64,000 bases of DNA. Source: Linanthus parryae. Its lineage: Eukaryota; Streptophyta; Magnoliopsida; Ericales; Polemoniaceae. The notes under the pieces are model-generated. The model was given only the letters and a program-made list of their open reading frames with translations, did not search any database and was not told the origin of the DNA. The stretch lies in the NCBI GenBank assembly GCA_023055425.1, contig JALGPY010000002.1:136023927-136087926 (forward strand). Direction: 5' to 3'. The first letter of the stretch is position 1; each line of letters starts with the position of its first letter. Position numbers and translations under genes: made by a program. Of this stretch, positions 1-12,692 are shown piece after piece.

Positions 1-179
1 AGGTGACATAAGAACAGCCAGAAGATCATATGGAGAGGGCTCTGCAAGTCTACTCAAAGACCCCAACCCTTGATGAAACCTGGTTTATCTCAAACACCTC
101 CAAAGGTCACTGGTTAGATGGTTTTGCTTCCAGATCTATTGCTTTCTGTAGTATGATCAATATGCATATGGTGTAACAC

Positions 180-833
180 ATGAATCTTAAGTGCATCTCT
201 ATGTTAAAGAAAAGTTATATGTGGTTTATGTTGAATCCTAAAGAGTTATCCTACCCAAGACTCACCAGACTCTTCTATTTGAACATGAAACAAGTTAAGA
301 GATCCGCACACTTGGTCATTCAATCTAGATTTGCTGTAATAAGGATTGAATTGGACCACTCTGAGTTTGCCAATGTGATAGGGTGTCCCAAGAGATATGA
401 CACAAGCAATCACCCACCAAAGACAGAATTACTGAAACAAGCCAAAGAAGAGTTCTATCTACCAAACACTCCCACCACAGCCAAACAATTGACACACTCT
501 GTGTTAAATGTTGAAGCCAAAGTCCTTCACACTATTCAGGCAAGATGCATATTTCCCATAGAATACTCTAAGGATTTGGTGACTGAGAGAATGTTGCACA
601 TAATGTATCTGATCATGCATGGCTATGAGATTGATCTTCCAAAGTTAGTACTTGAACATATGCTCTTTAGCCATACCAATCAAAGGAAACATCCTCTGCC
701 CTATGAAAATCTGCTCACATTGTTCTTTGAACACTTTGAGATTCCAACTGGTGGAAAGGAATCAGTCACTTCTGGCATGGGAATGCTTAATGAAAAGGCT
801 TTTGAGAACATTGGAGTGGTGAAGACTAAATAA
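180..833 (+). pseudogene. Sirevirus/Athila-type env-position ORF fragment
   Basis: An open frame of 217 residues that resembles the plant retrotransposon proteins found between pol and the 3' LTR (the env-like position of Sireviruses, also annotated as putative plant transposon protein). The shared pattern is a helix ending in LHIMYLIMHGYEIDLPKLVL, then an LPYENLLTLFF segment and an 'EIPTGG' stretch. No membrane segment or signal peptide is apparent. A polypurine tract and LTR lie 0.7-0.9 kb downstream on the same strand, which supports the assignment. The element's gag and pol must lie left of the window. The family match is from memory of such proteins; function is not known. Confidence 0.5.
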
Positions 834-953
834 AAGGTTTAAAAGTTGTACTCAGACTTGACTGAAGCATAACTGAGTGCAAAGAAGTTTCTCAAGCCCA
901 AAACCTCGACTCCCACTTCAAGTCAGACTTCTCAGCCTACATACAATCAGATA

Positions 954-1420
954 CTTGATGGTTCGGAGTTGCATATGGAAGAGATCAAAGAAACAGTTTA
1001 TGGTCTTGAAACAGATGTGGGTCAAGTTAAGTACATGGTGGTAAGAATCTTCAGGAGCATCACTTTGCTTGATGTCCCTGCGGATGAAGAAGGTACAAAT
1101 AAGGGTGACTATGAGAAGAATCAGCCTAGTGAACATTCCAACCAGGAAGAGGTTGCTCCAGTCAAAGATAAGGAAAAGCAAGTGGTAGAACAAGTTGATC
1201 GGAAAGTAGATGAAGTCAATAGTCCTGACTCAGATGATCTGCTAATTACTTTGAAGAAAAAGAAGAAATCTTTCTCAGGCTGCTACAAAGGACAAGACTG
1301 AAGAAGTGACTGTTGCTGGTGAGGAAGCAGATGAACAGGAAGAACAGGATAAGACTGATGCTGAAGATAGTGATGAAGAAGAGAGAGATCAAGATGGAGA
1401 TGAAGACCTAAACCCTTAAT
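954..1420 (+). pseudogene. Charged C-terminal part of the same retrotransposon ORF, frameshifted
   Basis: A hydrophilic frame starting near 969 (EEIKETVYGLETDVGQVKYM) runs into a lysine run near 1255. It then continues only in another frame as a strongly acidic tail (EEADEQEEQDKTDAEDSDEE) that stops at 1418-1420. This looks like one original coding region with a frameshift between about 1255 and 1285. Acidic and coiled-coil-like tails are common in Sirevirus env-like proteins. It is separated from the 180-833 ORF by about 120 bp containing stops, so the whole region is probably non-functional. Confidence 0.4.
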
Positions 1421-1540
1421 CTTGCCTACTCTTTCTTCCCCATTCTCTCTAATTCTTTTTAAGTTTTTTTTTTTAATTTTTCTTTTCAAAATTTTCCAGA
1501 CACTTAATCCAACATCCTCTCTATATTTTTGATGAGAGTC

Positions 1541-1554
1541 AAAAAGGGGGAGAA
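1541..1554 (+). other. Polypurine tract, upstream copy
   Basis: AAAAAGGGGGAGAA purine run. Together with the second run at 1716 it gives the multiple-PPT arrangement known upstream of Sirevirus 3' LTRs. Confidence 0.5.
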
Positions 1555-1715
1555 ATTATAGGGTTTTACATTTTAGGAATTATCTGCTGAATTGTTATTT
1601 TTCTGTTGCGGAATTCAATAAGTTGGATCTTTTTTAGAATTAATGTGTTATTATGAATTGTGAACTAATCAGTTTGCAGAGACTAAGGATAAAACAGAAT
1701 TTGGTTTTGTCTTTC

Positions 1716-1729
1716 AACAAGGGGGAGAT
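1716..1729 (+). other. Polypurine tract adjoining the 3' LTR
   Basis: AACAAGGGGGAGAT lies directly against the LTR start TGTAAGATTAGG. This is the usual plus-strand primer position for LTR elements. Confidence 0.6.
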
Positions 1730-3030
1730 TGTAAGATTAGGTTGATCAGGTTGTGCAAGGCTTGAAATAGTTTAACTATTTCAAGGCCTTGAATCAGCTT
1801 TCAAAGCCTTTAATCAGTTATCACGGGCTTGAAAATAGTATAGCTATTTTCAAGTACTTGAAACTGGATTCAAAGCCTTGAAACTATCCAACCTATATGA
1901 ACATTCTCAGGAGGAGTTTCTATAAACTCTTCTAAGTTGATTTCCTTTTTCTCCTTCATATGCTTGATTTACTGTTATTTGATGATGAAAGACAAATCAT
2001 TCTAACTCGTTTGAACAAATGCATATCATCTGTTTGACTATGATTTTGCAGGGAATTTTATTTCCTAGTTTGCAGAGATTATTTTCTAATCTGACTTTTG
2101 CAGGGAGGAAATAATTAAGAAGATGATTTTGTCTTTGATCTGAATGACTTGACAGCTTCTAATCTATTCAAATGCAAGATCACGACATTATCTATGTAGA
2201 TTGTGATCATCTAACCGTTGGAGAGGGTTGTCGAAGAGTCAAAGTCTGTTGCCTACAAAATAGGAGATTTGTTGCTGAAAATCTAGAAAGATTTGAGGAG
2301 CTATTTGAAGTTTAAATAGAGCTCTTTTCTGAAGCAACAAGACACAATACTCAACGGGCAAAAAGAGAGACAAAGTTATGGATTGACAAGCATCAAAGAA
2401 GTTTCTCACAATCGATTTGAAAAAAGATCACTGCATACTCCATTGCAGTTTCTACACTCTAAGTGTTCTTCTGTATTGTACTTGATTGGTAGATCATTTC
2501 TGTATTATTTCTATCTTCATTCTCAATGATTGCTCAAGGTGAATAATAGAGAATTCTTAGTTAATCAGTTAGCTAGAGCAGGTACTAGATAGGTTAGGAA
2601 GAACCACAAGCTGTAACAGAGTAAGGCAATTCTCTGTGCTTGAGATCTAGGGATTAGCTTTTGATATATAAGAATTGTGTTGAAAATTCTGCAGGGAGAA
2701 GATCCCTGAGGTAGAGACGTAGGTCCAAGTGGACTGAACTCTATAAATCACTTGTCTCTTGCATTTACAGTTGCTTTACTTACTCAGTTTTTACAGCATT
2801 CAAACTTGTCTTTTTTCAAGGGTTTGAAACTCTTTTCAAGGCCTTGAAAAAGACTTGACTGTTCCATTACAAACTGTATTTCATTCCAAGGGCTTGAACT
2901 TGTTTTCAAGGCCTTGAACTTCACTAGCTTTTGCAAGATTTTATCTTCTTAGCAAGTTTTGCAAAAAGTTGGCATACTCTATTCAACCCCCCCCCCCCAC
3001 CACCACCACCTTTAGAGTATCTTAGTTGCA
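1730..3030 (+). mobile_element. Sirevirus-like copia 3' LTR
   Basis: Starts with TG right after a purine tract and runs about 1.3 kb to a C-rich end (ATTCAACCCC, then a CCA repeat) and TTAGTTGCA. A C-rich stretch near the LTR end is typical of Sireviruses. The LTR is full of dyads built on TCAAGGCCTTGA, for example 25 nt at 1761-1785 and 11-bp arms at 1828-1854. Similar blocks recur at 2810-2930. The 5' LTR is outside the window, so the right boundary and target duplication cannot be checked. Confidence 0.65.
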
Positions 3031-3808
3031 TTACCACCTGCACACTCACCCTTTCCACGCGCTTGCCTAAACTTCAGACATTCTATGATCAAATGGGTCT
3101 ATCACAGGCCTGCCGCATGGAGATGACTAAATCCATGTTTCGAGTGGCTGATGAGCTTAAAGAAAGATGTGTATATATCAATGGATCTGTTGTAAAAAAC
3201 CATCTGATAGATGCAAACACCCTCAAACACATGATCCACGGGGAGAGGCTTCATCCACAGGTTAGATGCAGGTCCGTTTATTGTACATCGAATAATGAGG
3301 GCCATATGGAAACGAAGGGTAGAGAAGGTACATGCGTCCTTAATCCATTTAACATAGATGAGGCTCATCTTACATAGGCAGTCTTGTGGAGTTAGCTCGG
3401 ATCAGCAGAAACTCCGAGAACGTTCAACGCTAACCCCTTGCCAAAGTAGGAAGACATTATAGTCACTCGCATATCTCTTGATATGTAGAGAAGTTGGAGA
3501 AGCCAGTGAGAAAAGCCCAACATCGGCAACCAAGGGAATAGGAGCACCACCAACACTAAAAAATCATGCATACTCTCCGAACATGACGATATGGGAAGAT
3601 GAGCAGAAAAAATGAACCTCTTTTACAAAAAATGGGAAGAAGTTCTATCGCATGTGAACCCGCCCTGGTTGGTCGTACGCACCATCTTGTTAAATGTTAG
3701 TTGTCTTTAGCCAGATATGACACACGCATGAATAAAAGTTGGTGTTATCTCGAATAATTGATGGTCACGTAACACCATACGGCCCTTGACCAAGGGAAAA
3801 AACAATAA
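3031..3808. other. Unassigned stretch
   Basis: No recognisable gene or repeat structure. A plus-strand frame of about 105 codons is open from roughly 3062 to 3377 (LPKLQTFYDQMGLSQACRME and on), but I do not recognise it and it has no clear start. It may be a captured or decayed exon. Confidence 0.3.
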
Positions 3809-3876
3809 AGCCTATCATCTATGATTGAAAAATACAAGATGTGAAAATTCTTTCTCAAGGATAGAAAATTCTAAAG
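3809..3876. repeat. Left remnant of a palindromic satellite
   Basis: A degenerate unit (AAGCCTATCATCTATGATTG, then CTCAAGGATAGAAAATTCT) matches the 57-59 bp satellite that resumes at 14720. The two parts flank the decayed copia element, so that element apparently inserted in the array. AAAG occurs at both junctions and is compatible with a short target duplication. Confidence 0.6.
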
Positions 3877-5224
3877 ATCCGTTCAAGACCCTCCACGAAT
3901 CATAGGACTATAAATCATAACAATGGTAAAGGATGAGAACAGCAAGTACCTTGTTTGTCTCCTTTGATGACTTCACATGAAATAGTGTCCACGTCTCTAT
4001 GAAATTCCACTCCTAGGACTGCTCCGGATCCTCCAACACCTTTGTGCTAGCTAGGGAAGGAGGAGGTAGAATAAGATCATGCAAAATGAGACCAAGAGAC
4101 CGCGCCTCTTGGTGGCCGACGGTGAGGGGGGCGGATGGCCTAGGGGGGTTCGACCCTATGTCTTGTCTCTCTCCATGCTTTGTTCTCTCTCTCCTGTGTG
4201 ATAACAATTATGACACACCTAAGGAAAATAAGCTATGAGTCTCTTTATATAGTATAAAAACTCCTTGTGAACTACATATTAGCCCCTCTCCTCATTATGT
4301 TCATACATGGATTAGCCCACCTTGAAAATTAGTCCCACTAAGTTTGCAAGTGGTTGCGTATTGATCCTTCTATTTAATTAATTATATTAATTAATTCCCA
4401 AGTGTGGTCTAATCCATAGGGAGTGTGACCCCATAGGTTTCTACTTATTTAGTAGTAACAATTACTAACATAGAGCGGCCTCTAGCAAGACATCTATGCC
4501 ACCCAACTAAAAGAAATAGTCATTAATCAGACAAACCTTGTGACCAATGTTGCCGTGTGCATTATCCATTTGTCTCCATATCCAGATTCGACAGACATAC
4601 TAGTCACACTCGTATATCCAATGCATAGTTTCTCGATCCTAGGAATAGTCTTATCCTTGCAGATAACATCAATATCCTATATAGATTTATCTGAGTCTTT
4701 CTAGACATTCTATAAACACTACCCCTCGAGTGGCCACGGATATTTGCTCCCGTTATGTGGGAGGGACAAATGTTATCTACATCACTACCATATCTAAACT
4801 TGCTTCCTATCATGCTCGATAACTACCTTTATAGTTACTTGGTTAAGGCGCAACGTCAGATAATATCAATGCATGATATTTCACAACTAGAGTATCTAGT
4901 TACTTCAAGTCTAAGGACCATAATACCATTGTCACTAGCACTTGTGACTTTACATAACTTGCATGTAGCCTTCTCGTGGTGGGTCGATCCAGTATGCCAT
5001 TACCTGTAATGCGTACCCATGTGCTAGACTTGATATCCCCATATCGATTTACCCACATATCGATGCAATACAGTTGTCCTATTAACTATAGTACTCGATT
5101 AGGGATATTTAAGAATATAACATTTATATTCTAAGGCTTCATTGATTTTAGCATATCTCCATATCGATAACATAATGAATAGTAAGTCCATAAATTGATT
5201 GCCTCTAGGGCAAAATTTCAACAG
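3877..5224 (-). repeat. 3' LTR of the decayed copia element (truncated)
   Basis: Parallels the LTR at 12707-14719 block for block (TTCAAGACCCTCCA, GGACTGCTCCGGATCCTCC, GTTGCGTATTGAT, TAACATAGAGCG). It ends in TTTCAACA against GTCTCCCACTTGCACTAGAG, which is the antisense of the polypurine tract. The outer TGTAGGGTTTTGAT edge is missing. Confidence 0.75.
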
Positions 5225-7790
5225 TCTCCCACTTGCACTAGAGTCAATCTTTCGCATCATATGCCTATTGATCTAGCGCGGCCTTCGCCTTTTGCTGCGC
5301 AAGGTTAGAGAGACTTCTACTGGTAATTTGCATATATATTCATATCTCCTCTATCGATAATAGAATGAGATTGGATATTCTGAGTATGTGCATCTTATGC
5401 AACAATACACTCAGTCCTCTGTGATAGAATCGGTAACTAAATTTTGCCTGGAACCCTTCCAGCTCACAGCCCTTTCCATTAAGGCAAAACATAAAACTTC
5501 ACTATAATCTGAAATCATCTTTATCAGATTGGAAGTTCTCATCACTGTAACCTCTTACAGTAAACTCTTCCTATCCTCCATTTATCACGAATTCATCATT
5601 TAGTTCTTCTCAAGTACTTAAGGATATCCTTGACAATTATCCAGTGACTCTCATCCGGATTTGACTGGTATTTTTGTGTCATACTATATGACATGTCTGG
5701 CCTAGTACATAACATGATTTATCTCGTGAATATTATTCATATGGTCCTTCACAATTTAATTGGAAGGAAAATTATCGTTCGAAAGACTAATTCCATGTGA
5801 GTAGAATACATATACTTTACATGTTGAACCATTTAACACCTTTGTCAATATATGTAGTTTAAATTAAGCTAAATAACTTTCTTGATCTATCTCCATAGAT
5901 CTTTATAGGTTGTTTCGCCTAAGTCTTTCATTAAAAAGCAATTCCCTAGCCAATCTTTACAGGATTGCGGAGTAGGGATATCATTTCCAATGATTAGTAT
6001 GTCTCCACATATAAGACCAGAAATATAAATGTGCTCCCACTAACCATCTTGTAAACACAAGCTTCATCTTCAATTTTGACGGAACCAAACTCCTTTGATT
6101 GCATCATCAATTCAAAGATTCCAACTCCAAAAAACCTTAACTCAATTTGTAGACAGATTGTTGCAAGCAAGATGGGAATGGATTTAAGTATCACAATTGG
6201 GGAAAAGATTTCGTCATCGTCTGTGCTATAAACTCACTGGATACCTTTAGACACCAATCATCCCTTAAGAATAATCAAATTGCCATCCATGTTAGTTTTC
6301 TCAAAACTCACGTGCATCCTATGGGTCCTACCCTTTAAGATGGTTCCACCAAAGTCAATGCTTTGTTAGTGTACATGGATTCCATTTCGTGTCTCATGGC
6401 TCCAAGCCATTACTGAGAGTCTGACCCACCTGTGGCCTCCTCATAGGTTGTAGGCTCATAATCTATGAGTAATACATCACCTGGTTATGAGAAATTCATA
6501 TTTATCTATCTCTTTGACATATCCTACTTAACATACGAGGTTCTTGTGTTACCTGAGTAGATTGCTCAACATCTTGTGATCCTGCTCACGTTCCATCAAA
6601 TGAGTAATGTTCTTTTTGTGGTTCTTGAACTTATTCAAGTTCTATTAACCTCCCACTATCTCTTTGAGGATACAAAGCGATTCAAGCAACAAACATTTTT
6701 TCCTCGATTGGATTAGTAGAAATAATATCCCCGAGAATATCCCACAAAATACATTCATTTGACTTGGGTCCAAGTTTATCTATAAACATTTTACATAAAT
6801 TTCACAACCTCAAATCCTTATGAATAAAAAACTAGGAAACCTCCTAGTCCATATCTTATAGGGTGTGATTCATAACCGATTTTGATGGAACAAGGTTGAG
6901 GGATAAAATTGCTTAAAATAGAGCATGGCCTCAAAAGTAAACTGGAAGTTCTGTTTGACGCATCGTGATCGAACCGTGTCCAACAAGGTCTGATCATTCC
7001 TCTCAGATACGCCATTCCACAATGGCGTTCTAGATAGAGTGGGTTGGGATCACATCACATACTCCTTTAGATGTTCAAACTATTTAATTAAGCACTCACG
7101 CCTCCATGATCGTATTGTAGAGATTTGATACTTTTTTCATACTAGTTCTCTACTTTATTCTTGAATTCTTTGAACTTTTTAAAAGATTCTGATTTGTTTT
7201 TTCATAAGATACATAAATCCATATTTCTCTGATGCCATCAGTAAATATGATGAAGTAGTGAAAACCCTCTTTAGCACTTGTGCTTAGTGGTCCATATACA
7301 TCAGTATGTAAGAATCCAAAAGATCATATCTTTGCTCAGTAAATAAGGCTTACATGTCCAATATGATTCATAATCAAATGAGTCTAGAAATCCATCCTTA
7401 TGGAGTCAAGAAATGTATTTCTTATTCATGTGGCCTAAAGAACAATGCTAAAGTTAAGTGAGGTTCATATCATTATATTCAAACCTCTTGGTATTAATGT
7501 TATTGACCGAATTTTCATGATTTAAGGATATACAATCCATTAGACAAGAGTGTATTATAATAATGCATTTTATCAAAATAAATGGAACTAAATTTGTCCA
7601 TTATTTTAATAGAAAAATATTTTGTTTTCCAAACAAGAAACTGTGATGATGTTCCTACTCATAGCAGGGACATAATCGCATTTGTCTAATTCATTGATAA
7701 TTCCAAAAGGTACTTCATTGCCCCTCTTGTAGGTGTATCCCTTGCTTATCCGATTGTCTACATCTCTTGAGATTCACCACAATTCAACAA
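5225..7790 (-). pseudogene. Degenerate copia pol (RNase H, RT, integrase)
   Basis: The minus strand matches in broken frames, piece by piece, the intact copia pol at 60030-61361 and 62804-64000. RNase H lies around 5230-5600, the RT region around 5990-6190 (FFGVGIFELMMQSKEFG and SGSTFIFLVLYVETY echo the copia RT), and integrase around 6960-7080 (RGMIRPCWTRFD corresponds to NGVSERRNRTLLD). A GPLSTSAK-like piece sits near 7280. Frameshifts and stops are everywhere. Confidence 0.7.
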
Positions 7791-8194
7791 ATGTGAGATC
7801 ATCATCTAGTATCAAATACTTATGATGATGAGACAGACACATCTATATATACTATTTGAGAATGTCTTCTTCAGCTTTGCCTGAAGAATTGCCACGTGGC
7901 ATTGTCGATTAATTAATATTAAAGTTAAAATGTCAAAATTTAAATGTTGTCGTTGAAATTGAAATTTAAAAAATGGCGCTGAAGTTAAAATTTTAAGAGA
8001 CCTGCGTGATTGTGAAGGTGAAAAAAGGAAATCATTATTTGAAATGGTATTGCACGTTAACATAATAAATTGAAATGGTATTGATGTGTTTGGATTGGAA
8101 ACATGGTGAATAAAAGAATCAATTTGACTTTTTGAATTGAGTGGTGCCAATAACGTAATGCCAAATTTAGAAAGTGAGAATTGATCCTTCCCAA
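7791..8194. other. Unassigned AT-rich stretch inside the copia element
   Basis: No feature recognised. It lies between copia pol remains and the Helitron 5' end and probably belonged to the element's gag/protease region. Confidence 0.3.
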
Positions 8195-10286
8195 TCTATA
8201 CTACATTAACGTATAACTTACAATTCGTTCTTCTCAATACTCCCATCAATAAATTTCATTCTATGCTCTCTCCTCTCTCATCTTCTCCCCCAATGATAGA
8301 CGAAATATAAGAAAGGAGAGATCAAGCTAGATCGGTTGGCACATAAGATTAAACTACATTTGCAAATGCACTCTCGCAAATCCGGTGAGTTTTCTAAAAC
8401 TCATATAGCATAGTTTTGTCTTTCACCTTATTCTTGAACAAAATACTATATCATGTCTGTATAGTACTAAGTGCAGCGGGCAAAGGAATATACATACGTG
8501 CAGGAGTCACTATTGAACCTGTGTCGTGTCGTTCCCGTATAGGTAAATTTCAAATTTAATTTACAAAATTTTAATATACATGTAAAGAGCGTTTACCTTA
8601 ACTTATATAATTGTAATATACACGTGTGTGTTCGATACAGAATGCGGAGCCTTTTTTGATCAAACAAATGTATCGGATAATACTACCGCGCAAGTCCTTA
8701 TACCGGGTTAGGATTACAAACACAAGGTCAGTTCTATTATGATCTGTCCAATGAGTTCACTAGTTCAGAAAATAACTGATGCTTCTGATTAGTTTTGTAT
8801 TGATACGGAATTTTTTCAAATAAAAACCCCAATACGATACATGATTGATTTAATTGAGTCACTTTGCTAAAAAATAGTCGAGTTTTCTCAATTTCAATCT
8901 ATCAATACCTTTATAATATATGTGTAGGCACTATCTTATTTTATTTAATTTTTTTTTTTTTTTTTTTTTACATTTTCATCCCTTCAATTTGATTATTTTT
9001 TATTTGGTCACAAAATTGAATGTCTAAAAACTTTAAATGGTAAAAATTGGTATAATGTCCAGCCGTCATAAATCAGATTAGTAAGGTTTATAGTACCATT
9101 TTTCGCAGATTAATAACTTTTCCGGACTTTCATTTCCACGATTTTAATTTGAAGTCAATTGAACCATCTAGCTTTTGAGCAAGTGTGCTTGATTTCTTAT
9201 TTTCAGTCAAATGGTTATTATTATTATTATTTTTTGACATTTTCATCCTTCAATTTGATAACTTTTTATGTAGTAAAAAACTGAAAGTCTTCTCTAAAAA
9301 AAATTGAAAGTCTAAAAACTGTAGCTGGTATAAATGGGTGTAATGTCCTGCAACACAAATCAGAGTCGCTATAGGTTTCCCAACAACATTTTTGAGAGGA
9401 ATATCTCAACAACATTTTTTTTTTTGAGAAAAAGGATTTCCATTAAAAAAACTTGACCATCATCAGCGAGTACATCAAAATCAGACAACCAATTGAGATA
9501 TCTACCTATCCAGAATGCTACATTTTGAATTCCATAACCCTCTTGAGCAAAATTATGCGCTAACAGGTTTATTTTTCTTGGAAACCAGTTAAATGATGAC
9601 TTCGTCCAAAGAAGAAATTAAAGACTTCCAGTCCTGCGCTACCAATCCAAATCCTGATTTATCGGCCTGGACCGGTTTATCAATCATAAGACACGAGCGG
9701 ATTCTTTGCAAGTCAGTTTAACTTCCATCTTACGCACACCCAGCCTTCGAGCAAGCATCATACCCTCTCGAACAGCCATTATTTCCGCCAAACTAGATCC
9801 CAACAAGATTTTTGAAACACATGTAGTCAATTGTCCAAAACAAATTTATTTACTCAATAAAAGGATTCCGTTAGAAATTATAAATACCATTTAGAATTTG
9901 TATTAACAAGTCTTACACTTTTATTATTCGAGAATGAGGAATGGAATGCATAGATCATAAAAAATAAATTTTTCATGTCAATTGGGATAATGAGCACATG
10001 CATTTTTATGAAACACTCAAACAAATAAAATGTAAGATTAGCCTTTCTTACATTACAATTTCTTTAAATATTGATAATTTAATGATAAATTGTCATTTGT
10101 GATGAAGGACAACAAGGATAGGTCTCAAACAAGCAATTTCAAATTTTTGTTTATTCTTTATGTTGTATTACATTTTTTTCGTTTTTGATGTAGTTTTTAA
10201 ACTGGATAAGATATTGATTGTTTTAGTGACATTAATTTTATTTTGGATTTTAATTTTCACCGTGCATCGCACGGGTTAAATGCTAG
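8195..10286 (+). mobile_element. Helitron (non-autonomous)
   Basis: The 5' end is TCTATACTACATTAAC preceded by host A (8194). The 3' end is a hairpin CCGTGC-ATC-GCACGG (10260-10274), an 8-nt spacer, then CTAG (10283-10286) followed by host T (10287). TC start, subterminal hairpin, CTAG end and A/T insertion without target duplication are the Helitron hallmarks. No Rep/helicase coding is visible. The inside is AT-rich, has two diverged direct repeats (about 8950-9110 and 9210-9380), and holds a reverse-transcriptase-like fragment. Confidence 0.7.
9410..9800 (-). pseudogene. LINE-type RNase H (RVT_3) fragment within the Helitron
   Basis: Minus-strand frames read AEIMAVREGMMLARRLGVRK followed by RINLLAHNFAQEG-like pieces. 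These are the signature of the RNase H domain at the end of plant LINE ORF2 proteins and related genes. The 3' side ends in an A-rich tail, seen on the plus strand as the T run at 9416-9426, as expected for a LINE. In-frame stops make it a pseudogene. It was either captured by the Helitron or inserted later. Confidence 0.55.
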
Positions 10287-10570
10287 TTGGCTTCTATAAC
10301 AAAGTATATCATAAGTGGAGTTCTCGATTCCCTCCTTACTTCCTTCCAGGTACATTAGGTAGTTTCCTTTCCCCTATATCACATTTATGGGTTTTGAGGA
10401 AACTTGGTTTTAGCAACAAATTTGCTTATACCGTTGGGTTTCTTAGCAAATCATTTTCCTCTTCCTCTTTAACCATCAATATGGTTTTGGTTTTGCCCTT
10501 ATTAGAACTTTATTCAGTGGTTCTCAATCATATTGAGTAAATTGCCATTGAACAAAGCCTTAATATTTCA

Positions 10571-10816
10571 ATTGCATCTAATGCAATGCTTGGTCTATTT
10601 GGGCGAATAACTCCTTATTTCTTTATCCATCTCATAGATAACTCCCAATCTTTCAATTCCATTAAAATAGCTTAGTTGCGTTTGACCTCTTGCTTCAGCA
10701 GCCACACATTACTAGCTTAAGTCATCGCGTCGCATCTTGATGAATCAAGTCGTCTTGCTTTGGCAAGCCCGAACTTCATTACATCTTGATCATGACGAGT
10801 GCTAAGAAAGAGAAGG
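10571..10816. repeat. Leader/gag-region direct repeat, copy 1
   Basis: Diverged copy of 11307-11560. Shared blocks include TTGCATC-ATGCAAT, TAGCCTAGTTGCGT, CACACATTACTA and CTTGCTTTGGCAAGC. It lies within the copia internal region. Confidence 0.6.
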
Positions 10817-11306
10817 TAAAACGCAAAATGGAGCAGTATTTCAAACTCTTCATGTTTAGCCAGCTCTTGAAAAGAGTTTCTTTTAAATGTATGATCATAT
10901 CATACACCTCCATGTTCTCATCTTGCTTCCAAATCTCAGAGTTCATGGTAGCTAATCATGAGGAAAGTAACATCCAAAGAACCATTCTTTGATGTTCCTT
11001 CCATAAGGTTCTAGTATTTTTAGGTAGTTGGTTAAAGGGAATTTTATGCTCTAGGATATACAACATTTTTATTTTATTTGAGAACGATTCTCAATTTTAT
11101 ACCAGTCTAGAAAACTAAATCCCATATAATTTTTCCTTCTCAAGGGCATAGCGATGAAGTCGAGTTTGTTTGTTTAATTCCATGGGTATTCAACATAGAA
11201 GGATCATGCAAAATATTGTGACATTGTATTCCATGGGTATTTCACTTCTTTTGATTTTGCTTTGGTAAGTCACCCAAAATTAGTAATGTAGGTAGGACCA
11301 ATTCCA

Positions 11307-11560
11307 ATTGCATCCCATGCAATTCTTGATTCAATTGGGAAAATAACTCCTCATTTATCTATCCCATTGAAATCCCAACTGTTTGCCTCTAGGCTTTCAA
11401 TCCTATTGAAGTAGCCTAGTTGCGTCCAACCTCTTACTTCAACAATCACACATTACTAACTTGTGCCGTCGCATCACATCATGATGAATCAAGTCGCCTT
11501 GCTTTGGCAAGCTCAAACTTGATGAAGCATGATTATAACGAGTGTTAAGTAACAAGAAGG
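11307..11560. repeat. Leader/gag-region direct repeat, copy 2
   Basis: Second copy of the block at 10571-10816, offset about 740 bp. Between the copies lie remnants such as GTTCATGGTAGCTAATCATG, probably antisense gag. Confidence 0.6.
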
Positions 11561-12189
11561 CAAAAATGTAATATTTAGATTTAAGGGATTTTTCCATTTA
11601 GTTTTAATTGTTTTGTTGATCCATATCAACTGATCTACTTATTTGGGTTGGGCAATCCCAAAATAAAGATCCGGTTTGTATTATCTTGTTACTAATTTGC
11701 ATGCATCATACATAATCCAACAATAAAAAAACAAGACAATAAACAAACAACCACCAATAATAATTAAACGTGATGTGGATATGGCCTCCTAAACTAATAT
11801 ATTACCAAGCCAATGAGAATATCTATAAGCCATTAAAAAACAGCAAGCTCATCTCCATGTGCCTCCATCTTTTAGTTCATGCTCCTTTATCTTGTGGAAT
11901 GCCGCCATCTTGAAGTTTCTTCAATTCTTTAGGCTTCTTCTTCAAGTCTTGGCTATCACCTACTCTATCTAATACTAGCTAGCATCCACACTAAATAGAG
12001 AGACCTCACAAGTTGAGGAGAAGACCGGCTCGCATGCCGTAAAACCTAATTAATTAATTTTAATAATAAAACCAAACCACAAAAACAAACCTTCACAACA
12101 TCCACATCTAACGCCGTATCCAATCAGCATGCAAAAGCACATTATACATTTAAAATCCAATATTAACTCACTTGGTCATTTTTTTTTTG

Positions 12190-12440
12190 TTGATTTTGGA
12201 TGTACTAGGGGTCAAAACGGTCCAAGAGGGCCCACCAAAACATTGGCCGAACCCCTTATGGACCGCCACAAGGGCCTTGGATCGGACGGCCCCTCGCTCA
12301 AGCGACCAAGTCGCGCGCTAGGGCGGCTCGGCCCTTGGTCGTGGCTTCCTTGGCGCGCAAGGAGGGGGCAGGGGGGACGTGCTAGGGTTTTGACCCTATC
12401 TTGTTTCATTCCCTCCTTCCTTCCTTCCAAGTTTGCCTTG
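12190..12440. other. GC-rich block in the copia leader
   Basis: A sharply GC-rich island in an AT-rich setting. Its wording (CTAGGGTTTTGACCCTATCTTG and a CCTTCC run) resembles the family LTR's own GC-rich segment (GGGTTCGGCCCTAGGTCTTG at 13610). It is probably an LTR-derived duplication and not a gene. The open frames on both strands are coincidental. Confidence 0.35.
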
Positions 12441-12692
12441 TTTCCAATTTTAAGAAAAACTCATTTTCCATTAAAATTGTGTCCAAACCCTAGTTTCTAG
12501 TTTCAAAATTTCACATCAGAAGTTATTCAAATTCACTAATCTTTACATCATATTCATAATTAGTTCATCCTTTATTGAATCATATTCAATTGCATCAATT
12601 ATGCCAATTTTAGTTTTACGCGATAATTAACAATTAAGGTGTAAAATTGACATAAATGGAACACATTAACCACGTTATGCACTACGACTTGT

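Noticed and set aside
918..1193. Membrane-protein-like frame on the minus strand
   Set aside because: It is the antisense shadow of the charged retrotransposon frame; hydrophobicity arises from reading acidic codons backwards.
2986..3012. Proline-rich protein frame at 2931-3377
   Set aside because: The proline run is the C-rich LTR end; the frame crosses the LTR boundary.
12129..12500. Overlapping frames on both strands of the GC-rich block
   Set aside because: No homology recognised; the block resembles LTR sequence.
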